DNA from: Begonia masoniana
Lineage: Eukaryota; Streptophyta; Magnoliopsida; Cucurbitales; Begoniaceae
Reading direction: 5' to 3'
Assembly (NCBI GenBank): GCA_022432975.1
Contig: CM039508.1
Location: 19,991,779-20,055,778, forward strand
Length of the DNA: 64,000 nucleotides
Shown: one piece after another, positions 45,030 to 56,071 of the stretch
How the letters are laid out: each line of letters begins with the position of its first letter
Numbering within the stretch: position 1 is the first letter of the stretch
The notes under the pieces: generated by a model
What the model was told of the DNA's origin: nothing
The model's database searches: none
What the model saw: only the letters and a program-made list of their open reading frames with translations
Made by a program: the position numbers and the translations under genes

Positions 45030-47156
45030 TGTAACACCCGGTTATATCGAACCAGTTCTCAATTCTTTTTAAATTAATAGCACACTTTAAGTGACAATAA
45101 TAATGGTAGGGTTAATGGATGACTAGGCAAGGGCATATGGGTAATTGGAAATTTAAAAGTGGATAACGTATTTAAGGAGAGAGGTTTGGGATTAATGCAC
45201 TGTAGCCGCCACTTTTCTGTCTATCATTCCTCTTTCGGCCTTCAGCTCTCCAGCAGAACCCTTTTGGCGATTCTCTTGCTTGATTCTCTTTCAATCTAGG
45301 TAAGTTTTCCTCGTTTTTCTTGTATTTTAGCAGTTAGGTAACTGAGGGAGTACAATGTGAGAAATTTCGAGGATGCTATGATTGAGAGTAGATTCGGGTT
45401 TTGGAGATAAATAGGAATGCACGGGTAGCAGGGTTTCAAACTGGTTTCTTCAAACTTCCGATTGATTCTTGGTGAAGTTTAGTGAAGGTTTGATTAATGT
45501 ACTGTTATGACCTTAGGTGAGCGAGCTTCTAAAGTAGCTTACAGCCGAGCAATCTCCAGAAGACCAGATAAGTTAAGTATGCTTGTGCCTTCGGGCCTGC
45601 ATCACAAAACAGTAGGATTTATGTGTGCTTGAATGTGTTTGTAAGTCATGTATCATATTTTTGAAAGTATGCGAAAATGAATTTACATGAAATGACATGG
45701 TAAGAAATGAATAGACCGTAACAGTTGTTAAGGGAACTAATCCGCCCCTTAATCGAGAGAGAGAATGTATGACTTTGGGAGAAGTGATTCCAAATCCCAA
45801 TTTTACAAGGGGATCTGAACAGTTTGTTAAGGGAACTAATCTGCCCCTTAATCGAGAGAGATGATGTATGACTTTGGGAAAGTGATCCAACTCCCAATTT
45901 CACAGGGGGATCAGATCAGAAACGAATGCATATACAACTGAGATGAGAAAGTAGAAACTGCATGTTTAGGAATTTATGTTTCAGCATTTCATTTCATTAC
46001 TGCTTTACTTACTTAGCATTAGGCTAATAGATGAGTTTCGTGGTGTAGGTGAAGAAGTGACAGCAGGTGTGTTCTTTGAGTTTGCTGAGGACTAGGCAGG
46101 TTGGAGGGGTGCATTCATGTACTGATCTGGCAACTGATGGGGCGGTTTAACTGGTGTCAGTAGATGAGAAGGTTTAGTGAACCATGATTCAATTTAAATA
46201 TATTGAGAGTTTTAATGACAGTAGTAGTTTTGATGTTTTGAATGCAATTTGAGACTTTTTCTGATAATGATACTCTGTTAGTTTTAATAGTGGTTTTTAC
46301 CAAATTTTGGAGTAGTACATGAATTTAAGTAGTTTTGAACGGTTTTAGTAAAATGCTCAAGTTCTTTTGGTAGTCGGAGTTTTCTTTGTTTAGAGTGAAA
46401 TTGTTGCTATATCGTTTTTGTTGAGTGTTTTGATCTATCGGTAGATGATGTCTATCGGCAGATGTTGAGTATTTTGATCTATCGGCAGATGATGTCTATC
46501 GGTGGATTTAGTCTATCGGTAGAAGTCGAGAATTTTGTCTATCGGTGGATGTAGTCCATCGGTGGAAGTGAGTATTAGAATTTGTCGTTTTGTGACCGGG
46601 TGATGTCGAATATTATATCTATCGGAAGATGTAGGAAGAATTTTGTCGTTTTGTAATCGGAAGATGTGTTCAGTAGAAGCCATCGGAAGATGTCTCCAGT
46701 AGAAGCCATCGGTAGATGTTTTCGACATAAGTCTTTAGTAGCCTTATCGTTTTGTAATCGGAAGATTTAGGCTGAGAGTGTTTGTCGTTTGTGAGCGGTA
46801 GACATCGTTTGCCGAATTATTACAATCGCATGGATATCACGTGGTTTGTGCGGTAAAGGTGTTTTGTCGTTTAATGACCGGTCGAGGTGTTCTGTTATGT
46901 TTGTAAGTAAAAGACTTTTGTCGTTTAGTGATCGGTCGATGTGTTCTGTTTTCTTTTCTCTTTCAACCAACTGTCTTGAATATTTTAACTATTTAATAAA
47001 TATTATTTTTATACGATGATTTTTCCGCTGCAAGTTTCAACGTTTTAAGAGTCAAATCTTGATCATTGAATGAAATTTTAAAATTTTCTCAAAAAGCCAT
47101 AGTTCGGTTCAGTATTTTGTGTAGCGAACCGGGTTCAGATAACTTAGGGCGTTACA
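45030..47156 (+). mobile_element. Solo LTR B, Gypsy (2127 bp), nested in LTR A
   Basis: Begins TGTAACACCCGG and ends TTAGGGCGTTACA, with an exact 5-bp TSD AAGTT (45025-45029 and 47157-47161). Gene-like skeleton in reduced form: donor at 45300, exon-like block 45517-45567 whose second donor is mutated to ATAAGT, UUCG tag at 45587, 18-nt block 46049-46066. A near-duplicate segment (about 45728-45800 and 45829-45905) lies in the second intron-like interval. The 3' part carries the ATCGG word array. Confidence 0.92.
46430..46970 (+). repeat. Array of CTATCGGTAGATG and TTTGTCGTTTNGTGATCGG words in LTR B
   Basis: Roughly a dozen copies of ATCGGYAGATG-like words (CTATCGGTAGATG, CTATCGGCAGATG, GCCATCGGTAGATG) followed by six longer units of the form TTTGTCGTTT, a short variable link, then CGGNNGATG. 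Unit spacing is irregular. The same two word types, inverted, make up the Copia LTR array at 16055-16645. Confidence 0.85.
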
Positions 47157-47317
47157 AAGTTGGTGTGAAGTTTATGCGGAGATGTCGACTGATTAGTACT
47201 GAAATCGGTCAAAGTTGGTGTGCTGTATTCGGTCGAAGTTGCTGTGCTGTAATCGGTCGAAGTTGGTTTGGAGATATCAACTTAGTAGAAAACGTCGACC
47301 TATTCTGTAGTAGAAAA

Positions 47318-49190
47318 CGTTGACCGATCAGTAAGATATTGTCGACCGATATTGTCGACCGAAATTCCCAGCTGTCAATTTGGCATATGCCAGTTTAGCA
47401 GATGTTGATTCGGCATATGTTAATCGGCAGGTATGTTTGTAAATTTTCTTCGGCAACAAAAAGGTTGCCGACCGATTGGCCCAAGAGTCGATCAATCGAC
47501 AGAGTGAATGGTAACCGAGTTTGATTTTTTTTTATTATTTTTGGTTTGCGAATATGATTTAATCTAATTTTTTCAGACATGTTTTGTATGTATTTTAGAC
47601 ACGTTACTCCATCCGCTTTCAAGGGTTTGAAAAACCCGAATATTTTATTGAAAATTTTATAAAAAAAAAAATTCCATTTTAAATAGTGTATTGAGTGAGC
47701 ATGTAGCGTATCGAGCCGGAATGGGTGTCGGGGGCATTACATGATTGGTTTGATGTTTTTTGGGGATGAATTGGTTATCCAAGTACAAAGCAATTATGAA
47801 TTGTTATCGAAAGAAAATACGTATGTCTTCCGCAAGGAGAAACATTTTCATTTTATGGTAAGGGAAATGCAATTAGATGCCACTTCCCTCGAACTTCTTT
47901 TAAGTTTAAAGGATGGATAGTTACCTTTTGATTGAGCCGAATATGATAACAATGTTAAATCTATTGAAGTGGTAAATGAATATATGGATGTTTTTCCAGA
48001 CAGGACTACCAAGAAGAGAGATAAAATTTGTAATTGAAGTGTATCCAGTACAAATCTGATTTCCATTGCTCCTCATCATATGACAACACTAGCTGAATTA
48101 AAAGGAATTGAAAGTACAATTAGAGAAATTAATGGAGAAAGGATTTATAAGGCCTAGCACATCTCCATGGGGTGCTTCAGTCTTGTTTGTTAAAAAGAAA
48201 TATGGTACATTAAGATATGCATTGACTATTGACAATTGAATAGAGTAATAGTAAAGAAAAAGTTGACCGATCAGTAAGATATTGTCGACCGATATTGTCG
48301 ACCGAAATTCCCAGCTGTCAATTTGGCATATGCTAGTTTAGCAGATGTTGATTCGGCATATGTTAATCGGCAGGTATGTTTGTAAATTTTCTTCGGCAAC
48401 AAAAAGGTTGCCGACCGATTGGCCCAAGAGTCGATCAATCGACAGAGTGAATGGTAACCGAGTTTGATTTTTTTTTATTATTTTTGGTTTGCGAATATGA
48501 TTTAATCTAATTTTTTCAGACATGTTTTGTATGTATTTTAGACACGTTCTCCATCCGCTTTCAAGGGTTTGAAAAACCCGAATATTTTATTGAAAATTTT
48601 ATAAAAAAAAAAATTCCATTTTAAATATGGTATTGAGTGAGCAATGTAGCGTATCGAGCCGGAATGGGTTCGGGGGCATTACATGATTGGTTTGATGTTT
48701 TTTTGGGGATGAATTGGTTATCCAAGTACAAAGCAATTATGAATTGTTATCGAAAGAAAATAACGGTATGTCTTCCGCAAGGAGAAACATTTTCATTTTA
48801 TGGTAAGGGAAATGCAATTAGATGCCACTTCCCTCGAACTTCTTTTAAGTTTAAAGGATGGATAGTTAACCTTTTGATTGAGCCGAATAATGATAACAAT
48901 GTTAAATCTATTGAAGTGGTAAATGAATATATGGATGTTTTTCCAGAAGGACTACCAAGAAGAGAGATTAAATTTGTAATTGAAGTGTATCCAGGTACAA
49001 ATCTGATTTCCATTGCTCCTCATCATATGACACTAGCTGAATTAAAGGAATTGAAAGTACAATTAGAGAAATTAATGGAGAAAGGATTTATAAGGCCTAG
49101 CACATCTCCATGGGGTGCTTCAGTCTTGTTTGTTAAAAAGAAATATGGTACATTAAGAATATGCATTGACTATTGACAATTGAATAGAGT
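47318..49190 (+). repeat. Tandem duplication, period about 941 bp, spanning the right LTR A junction
   Basis: 47318-48258 recurs at 48259-49190. Each unit holds the LTR A 3' end (ATTACA at 47741 and 48683) and the first part of host Gypsy pol. Unit 1 has numerous single-base gains and losses that break pol, whereas unit 2 reads cleanly. The join near 48258 falls in AAAAAGT followed by TGACCGATC. Confidence 0.92.
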
Positions 49191-50813
49191 AATAGTAAAG
49201 AAAAAGTATCCACTTCCTTAGATTGCTGATCTATTTGATCAGTTGAGAGGTTCATATTGGTTCTCAAAAATTGATTTAAGGTCCGGATACCATCAACTAA
49301 AATTTTGGGAAGAAGATATTCATAAAATTGCTTTTAGAACTGATTATGGTCATTACGAGTATTTGGTTATGCCCTTCAGTTTGACGAATGCATCTGCAGC
49401 ATTTTTGGACTTAATGAACAGAGTGTTTAGACCGTATCTTGACAGTTTTGTGATTGTATTCATAGATGACATTTGGATATATTCTTCTTTAAGACAAGAC
49501 CATGAGAAACACTTGCATTGTGTTTTGGACCTGTTGAGACAACACCAATTATATGCCAAGTTAAGTAAATGTGAGTTTTGATTGGAGGAAGTCAAATTTT
49601 TGGGATATGTGATTTCTAAGAATGGTATTGCGGTTGATTCTTCAAAGACCGAAGCAGTACAGAATTGGGAACAACCAAAGTCAATTTCAGAAATAAAAAA
49701 TTTTCTAGGATTAGCCGAATACTATAGAAGATTTGTTGAAGGATTTTTTAAAATTTCAATGCCATTGAACATATTAACCAAAAAAAGTGTGAAATACAAA
49801 TAAGATGACAAATGTGAGGTAGACTTTTAGTTGTTAAAAAGAAAATTAGTGTCTCCATCGATTCTTATAATTCCAGAAAGAAGAAAAAGTTATGTGGTAT
49901 ATTGTGATGCATCCTTAAATGGATTGGGATGTGTCTTGATGCAAAACGATCAAGTAGTTGCATATGTTTTGAGGCAATTGAAACCACATGAAAGGAATTA
50001 TCTGGTTCACGATTTGGAACTCGCTGCAGTGATTTTTGCTTTATAGAATTAGAGGTATTATCTATATGGAGAGACATTTGAAGTATTTTCGGATCACAAA
50101 AGTTTAAAATATTTATTTACTCAAAATGAGTTAAATGAAAGACAATGGTGTTGAATGAAATTTTTGGAAGATTATGATTATACACTCCAATACCACCTGG
50201 GTAAAGCAAATGTGGTAGTAGATGCTTTAAGCTGAAAATCAAGAGTGATGGCAGCCCGTCTTGGTATTAAAGAATATGAAACGTGGTCTAAGATTGAAAA
50301 ATTCAATTTACAATTAAGAGAAGGTAATGAACAAGTATACCTTCAAAATGTGAATGTGAGACCTAACTTGGTGCAAATGATTATGGAGGCACAAAACAAA
50401 AGTGTTGAAATAGCTGAATTGAAAACAAAAATTGAAGCAAAGGAAATTGAAAATTTTTCCATGGATATTAATTCGGGAGTAAGATATCAAGGTCGTTTAG
50501 TGATTCTCGATGACCAAGAATTGAAAGAGAAAATTTTAAAAGAAAACCATTGCTCAAAATTTGCCATTCACCCCAGAAATAACAAGATGTACTAAAAACA
50601 TGAAGAAACAATATTGGTGGAAGGGAATGAAAGCTGAAATAGCCAAGTTTGTTTCCAAATGCATGATTTGTCAAAGGATTAAAGATGAGCATAAGAAACC
50701 ACCAGAATTACTCATTCCATTACTGGTAGTTGAATGGAAATAGAAATATATAACGATAAATTTTGTAACGGGATTACCTAGATCGTCAAAAGGAAATGAT
50801 ACTATATGGGTAA
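48684..50813 (+). pseudogene. Gypsy protease tail, RT, RNase H and integrase N-terminus
   Basis: Protease tail and linker (WLSKYKAIMNCYRKK), then RT with [33 protein letters not shown], the catalytic [10 protein letters not shown] (about 49457-49486) and KFLGYVIS. RNase H follows with [17 protein letters not shown] (catalytic Asp) and [13 protein letters not shown]. The integrase zinc-binding region has HCSKFAIHPRNN, then after a frameshift KQYWWKGMKAEIAKFVSKCM. Stops at about 49174, 49221, 49579, 49801, 50044 and others fall mostly where Trp, Arg or Gln is expected. The core domain is cut by LTR C after GNDTIWV. Confidence 0.9.
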
Positions 50814-51041
50814 TGTAACACTCGAGATTTGTTTAAGAAAGAAAAATTGGAGAGAAAATAAAATGATAAGGTAATTGTTTAATAATAGGTTATTTTAATT
50901 AGTTTAAAGAAAAAGTGAAATTTCTAATTTAAGTTCGGGTCCTAGTGAAATTAAGCCGGGGGTTATGATTTAAGAACGAGAGGTAACGAAATTTGAAATG
51001 GTTGAAAGTACGGAAGGGCAAAATGGTTTTATTGTTATTAA

Positions 51042-51043
<2 letters not shown>

Positions 51044-51084
<41 letters not shown>
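51044..51084 (+). repeat. (ATT)n microsatellite
   Basis: About thirteen uninterrupted ATT units in the 5' part of solo LTR C. Confidence 0.9.
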
Positions 51085-52084
51085 TTAATTTTATAAAATA
51101 AAATCAACAGAATAGCCGAAGCTATTCTGTCGAGCCCGACGCCGAGAGAGCGAACAGGGGTGAGGGGAGGGAGAGTCGCCGATCCACCGCCGCGATTTCC
51201 GGCGTTCTCCGGCCAGCTCCGACCAGACGACGGCGGCGAATCAAGGGCTAGCATCTCCGGCTGTCTTCGCGCACGAACCAACCCGGTAAGTGTGTTTTTT
51301 TGCCCTGTTTTCGGTTTGCTTGAAGCTGAGAGCGACGAGCTTGTTTTGGCTCCAATCGCTAGTCATTTTTAGCTGCCCTTAGCGTCAGATTTCCGAGCTC
51401 AATGCCGGCAATGATTGCCGAGCAACAGGGAGCTCGGATTGAGCCAAAAGCTGAGAACCCTATTTTATGAGTTTCGGGTTTCTTGTGTGAATTCTTGATT
51501 TTTCGTTAGATTATGTTAATTGGATGTTAGGGGAGTTGATTGGTGAGGAATTGGTTGATAATTGATGAAAAAGTAGAAAAGGGGAAATTCCGGGTTAAGG
51601 GGCAGTTCGGATTTTTGGATATTTGACCTAGCTACGGTCATTCGTTGTAAAATTCATTTTGGCACGTTAAAATAGGTTATTAGGGGAGTACGTGGCCGCT
51701 GGAATCGTTCGATTCCGTTAACCGACGCAGAAGTTATGCGCGTTTGAGTTTCGGGTCAGTTTTTACCGAACCCAAATTAGTGGCCCGTTTAATTAGGTTT
51801 TAGTTGGATTATACTAGAAATAGTAGTTTGAGAGTGATTGGTGAATGTGGGCTTAATTTGAATGAAGTTTGAATATTTGTAGTTGGAGTTAGCTTAAATA
51901 TTCTTTAGAAGTGAATTGTGATGCTTAAGTGACTTTTGTTAATGTGATAGGTTACCGAGTGGGGAAATTTACATAGCCAAAGCGAGTAAGTGCGGTGCAA
52001 GAGTTCAGGTAAGTAGAGGACGTTTGTGTTTTGCCTTCGGGCCTACACCACGGAACGGTAGGATTTATTTTATGATAATTGTTG

Positions 52085-52345
52085 TTTGGTTGTCTTCTTC
52101 GTTGGTTAAGCATTGTTGGTTGTTTATTGTTTGTTAGTTGGTTGTCTTTTCTGTTCGTTAAGCATTGTTGGTTGTTTATTGTTTGTTGGTTGGTTGTCTT
52201 CTCCGTTCGTTAAGCATTGTTGGTTGTTTATTGTTTGTTGGTTGGTTGTCTTCTCCGTTGGTTAAGCATTGTTGGTTGTTTGTCCTTTGTTGGCTGGTTG
52301 TCTTCTTCGTTGGTTAAACATTGTTTGTTGTTTGTTGTTTGGTTG
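52085..52345 (+). repeat. 52-bp tandem repeat, about five units
   Basis: The anchor GTTAAGCATTG recurs every 52 bp (about 52104, 52156, 52208, 52260, and a weaker GTTAAACATTG at 52312). Units are GT-rich (GTTGGTTGTTTATTG). It sits in the second intron-like interval of LTR C, upstream of the 46-bp array. Confidence 0.85.
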
Positions 52346-52549
52346 CTTTGCTTCACTCTGAGTTATGGTACGGTAGGGCTTTGCTTGTCGTTTGATTGTT
52401 ATGTTTCGGTTTAATGTTGGTTAAGCTTCGGTTGAATGTTGGTTAAGCATTTGGGTGTGGCATTTCAGTGTTTTCGAACTACGAACCCTCTGAGTTTCTA
52501 GCATGGTAGTGGGTGGTGAGCATGAAAGGAAATGTGAGTAGAGTGAGAC

Positions 52550-53370
52550 AGTCGCCCAGTCGCGTTAGGGTAGCACCTGCGAGGGACTCCAGGGGACTTG
52601 CCGAGTCGCGTTAGGGTGGTACCTGCGAGGGACTATTGTTGAGTTGCCCAGTCGTGTTAGGGTAGCATCTGCGAGGGACTCCAGGGGAGTTGCCTAGTCG
52701 CGTTAGGGTGGAACCTGCGAGGGACTATTGTTGAGTCGCCCAGTCGCGTTAGGGTAGCACCTGCGAGGGACTCCAGGGGAGTTGCCTAGTCGCGTTAGGG
52801 TGGTACCTGCGAGGGACTATTGTTGAGTCGCCCAGTCGCGTTAGGGTAGCACCTGCGAGGGACTCCAGGGGAGTTGCCTAGTCGCGTTAGGGTGGTACCT
52901 GCGAGGGACTATTGTTGAGTCGCCCAGTCGCGTTAGGGTAGCACCTGCGAGGGACTCCAGGGGAGTTGCCTAGTCGCGTTAGGGTGGTACCTGCGAGGGA
53001 CTATTGCTGAGTCGCCCAGTCGCGTTAGGGTAGCACCTGCGAGGGACTCCAGGGGAGTTGCCTAGTCGCGTTAGGGTGGTACCTGCGAGGGACTATTGCT
53101 GAGTCGCCCAGTCGCGTTAGGGTAGCACCTGCGAGGGACTCCAGGGGAGTTGCCTAGTCGCGTTAGGGTGGTACGTGCGAGGGACTATTGTTGAGTCGCC
53201 CAGTCGCGTTAGGGTAGCACCTGCGAGGGACTCCAGGGGAGTTGCCTAGTCGCGCTTGGGTGGTACCTGCGAGGGACTATTGTTGAGTCGCCCAGTCGCG
53301 TTAGGGTAGCACCTGCGAGGGACTCCAAGGGAGTTGCCCAGTCGCGTTAAGGTGGTACCTGCGAGGGACT
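52550..53370 (+). repeat. 46/92-bp tandem array, about 18 units
   Basis: Alternating 46-bp half-units form a 92-bp higher-order unit. Both contain GTCGCGTTAGGGT and CCTGCGAGGGACT; one continues CCAGGGGAGTTGCC, the other ATTGTTGAGTCGCCC. About nine 92-bp periods, with rare substitutions (for example 52611, 53172, 53257). Homologous single-copy sequence with GTCGCGTTAGGGT exists in LTR A (about 44204), so the array expanded from an ordinary LTR segment. Confidence 0.95.
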
Positions 53371-54187
53371 AGTAGGGTGGTGGTTTGGCATCTTTCGATG
53401 CAGGCAGTCTTATTCGTGTTGTGTTGCGTTGTTGTGTTAAAGCTGCGTGAGAGTTGTGGTGCATTGTGCATGTTTAACTTTATTTATCCCCTACTTGCTA
53501 AGCGTAAGCTTACGCGTGTGTGTTCTGTGGTGTAGGTAATGATGCGGTTACAGGTGAGCTAAGCGAGTGAGACAGGACTTGGCAGCAGTCGGAGGAGTAC
53601 GGGGCATGCCGGTGCGGGCAGTTGTCGGGGCGACTCCACCATGGTCTTCGGGAGATGTGGGACTTTGTATTTTGATAGCGTATTGTAGATGTCTGTTGTT
53701 GTATATAGTTAAGTTAAGGGTGATGTGTCGCCCTATATTGTGGACTTTCTTTACTTAGGAATGCTCGTATTTAGTTTCCTCTTTACTATTATTTGGAGGT
53801 TTTTATATGTTGGATTGTTGAGTGGATAGATGGTTAGGAATATTCTGGATTGGTTGAGGATTGGGTTTATGCTGGTACCTAGCATTTTGGAGGCGCCATT
53901 TTCAGGCGTTACTTTGCCGAAATTTTCGGGAAGAACGCCGTGGTGCTGAAAGGTTAGGGGTAAGGGAATTGGTGAGTCTAGGCAGTTAGGTATGACGTAA
54001 GAGAGTTTCGAGAGACTTAGCTTTGAGAGAGCTTGAGGAGGTTTTGTTTTAAATTTTGTTGTAAATTTTGTTGTGTCCGTTTTATTTGTTATGTTTTGGG
54101 AATTAGAAAATTATATTAAATTATGTTTAATGTGGGATGAGTTAGCAAAGTAGCGCTCCGAGCGAGGGTGGGTTCGGGGGCGTTACA

Positions 54188-55200
54188 GGTAATGAATGAT
54201 CGGCTTACCAAATCAAGTCACATTTTACCCACACGTAGTACTCATTCGATAGATCAGATAAGTAAAATGTATTTAAGGGAAATTGTTAGACTTTATGGTG
54301 TGCCTATTTTCATAGTTTTCTGATCAAGATCCAAGATTCACTTAGAAATTTTGGCAAGGTTTACAAAAGGCTATGGATACAATGTTGGATCTTAGTACTG
54401 CTTATCACCCACAAACTGATGGCCAATTTGAGAGGACAATCCAAGTTTTGGAAGATATATTATGAGCATGTATTATGGATTTTCAAGAAAGTTGGAAAGA
54501 TTATATTCATCTTATGGAATTCACCTATAACAATAGTTACCAAGTAAGTATAGGTATGACACCATTTGAAATACTTTATGGGAGACCTTGTAGATTTCCA
54601 TTGTGTTGAACCGAGATAGGTGAGAAGGTCTTATTGGGACCAGACTTGGTACATGGAAGTAGCGAAAAGATTAAACTTATTAGGCAACGATTGGAGACTG
54701 CTTAAAGCCGTCAAAAGAGCTATGTTGATAAACAAAGAAAACCTCTTGAATTTAATAAAGGTGATCATATGTTTGTTAAAGTAAGGTCGTATCGAAGCTT
54801 GAGTAAATTTGGTAAAAGTAGTAAATTAGCTCCAAGATTTGTAGGACCTTTCTAGATACTACAAAAGGTAGGTTCCGTAGCCTATAGAATTGCATTACCT
54901 CCTCAATTGGTTGGAATATATGACGTCTTTCGTATTTCAATGATAAATAAATATAAACCTGATCCCTCACATGTTTTGGATTGGAAAAAATTGTAATTTC
55001 AACCAGATATGACAATAGTGGAAGAACCAGTTACTATACTTGATTCACAAGATAAAGTGCTAAGAAATAAAGTGATTCCTATTGTTAAAGTTTTGTGGAA
55101 GAGAAGGGGATCGAATAAGCTACATGGGAACTAGAACATGAGATTAGATAAAAGTATCCTAAACTTTTTAAGAACTATATTAGAGATAAATTTCGGGACG
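54188..55200 (+). pseudogene. Gypsy integrase core and C-terminal region
   Basis: Resumes after LTR C with MNDRLTKSSHILPTRSTHS, then YLREIVRLYGVPIFIV, a frameshifted STAYHPQTDGQFERTIQ block with the catalytic Glu region, YGRPCRFPLC, and a C-terminal part with FNKGDHMFVKVRSYR, KLAPRFVGPF and VFRISMINKYKPDPSHVLDW. Stops and frameshifts are scattered. The tail includes RNKVIPIVKVLWKRRG, common at the pol end of plant Gypsy elements; no chromodomain recognised. Confidence 0.88.
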
Positions 55201-55224
55201 AAATTTTATTAACGGAGAAAAAAA

Positions 55225-55637
55225 TATAATGGTTTGAACCTTCAATATTCTATTGTCAATAATGTATTGTGGATATTTATTATGGATGATGTATAAATAT
55301 AAGTTATGAAAGTTGTATTGAAGAAATGGTACAAAGTCCTTGTGAATGCCAAAAATGAAATTGTTTTATAAGAACAGACTTGATAGTAAGTGTAATAACT
55401 TTTGTTGTGATAAATAGATTTCTATGTCATTTTACAGTCTTAAACTAGACATGCAGAGAAAAAGAATGCCTATGGAATGAAAGAAGTTGGATGTATGTAG
55501 CAAAAATTATTTACTTTTTAATATGATGAATGCAGTTTACGTTTTAATCTGCACTGTTTTGATAAATGACTTTAAACCTCATCATAGAGTGAGAATTTGC
55601 AAAAACTTTAAGGAAAAATATTTTCAACACTTTGTAG
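55225..55637 (+). repeat. Gypsy 3' LTR, truncated
   Basis: Begins TATAATGGTTTGAACC (the expected TG changed to TA) after the purine run GGAGAAAAAAA and follows the 5' LTR for about 410 bp, then homology stops near 55637. The rest of this LTR and the TSD are missing. Confidence 0.78.
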
Positions 55638-56071
55638 CATGTATCTATGCAATAGTTTTGGACAACCAATGGAGTTAGGATACGTGGCAATCAGCATATG
55701 TTGTGTAAGCTATTTGCTTAAGTAATTAATTAAGTTAATTAAGTATGATTAAGACTAATTAATCATACTTAAACATAAGTATTCATAGGATTTTTTAGAA
55801 TATCCATAAAAGGAAGGACAATTTTGTACAAAGGCATGAAGAAGTTAGGTTAAAAAGGGAAGTTTATCCAAGAACCATCTAGAAATAAGGGACAAAGGCT
55901 GAAGAGACAAAGTCAATTTCGTGGGATTCAGATTGAGAAGAGATAAAAAGGAGAAAGAACATAGAAAAAGTAGAATTTTGGACTGTTCGTCAAACGAAAA
56001 TTACTCAACTTGGGAAGTGATTCTATAGAACTAAAAATCAGTTCATTAGGTAAAAAAAATTTGGGAGAAGA
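55638..56071. other. Spacer between the two Gypsy elements
   Basis: No coding region. It contains a palindromic AT stretch (TTAATTAAGTATGATTAAG and its inverse, about 55730-55770) and a purine-rich segment at 55900-55970 that looks like a promoter-leader of an unidentified LTR fragment. The last five bases, GAAGA, are the expected left TSD of the next element. Confidence 0.4.

Larger units (their letters stand above)
42972..47741 (+). mobile_element. Solo LTR A, Gypsy, interrupted by solo LTR B
   Basis: Begins TGTAACACCCGGG and ends GGGGGCATTACA, with an exact 5-bp TSD TGATT (42967-42971 and 47742-47746). Without LTR B and its TSD it is about 2.64 kb. It cuts the host Gypsy protease-RT region between VVEL and WFDVF. 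No internal region is left, so recombination between its LTRs removed it. Inside: exon-like block 43939-43994, UUCG tag at 44019, 18-nt block 44621-44638. It is the same family as LTR D. Its first part is present a second time at 41115-41943, its end a second time up to 48683. Confidence 0.9.
50814..54187 (+). mobile_element. Solo LTR C, Gypsy (3374 bp)
   Basis: Begins TGTAACACTCGAG and ends GGGGGCGTTACA, with an exact 5-bp TSD GGTAA (50809-50813 and 54188-54192), splitting the host integrase. Skeleton: donor at 51296 after a GC-rich exon-like leader (51120-51295), exon-like block 51951-52008, UUCG tag at 52033, 18-nt block 53536-53553. The second intron-like interval is swollen to about 1.5 kb by two tandem arrays. 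The least decayed of the solo LTRs in its GC-rich parts. Confidence 0.93.
37291..55637 (+). mobile_element. Decayed Gypsy element split by nested solo LTRs
   Basis: 5' LTR 37291-38271, PBS, gag, protease, RT, RNase H, integrase and a truncated 3' LTR (55225-55637) lie in order on the plus strand, in Gypsy order (RT before INT). The body is interrupted by solo LTR A (with B inside) between protease and RT and by solo LTR C inside integrase. Removing each at its TSD rejoins the reading frame context exactly. Three tandem duplications (starting 37993, 40087 and 47318) enlarge it. Many in-frame stops, mostly where Trp, Arg or Gln is expected, mark an old inactive copy. Confidence 0.88.
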
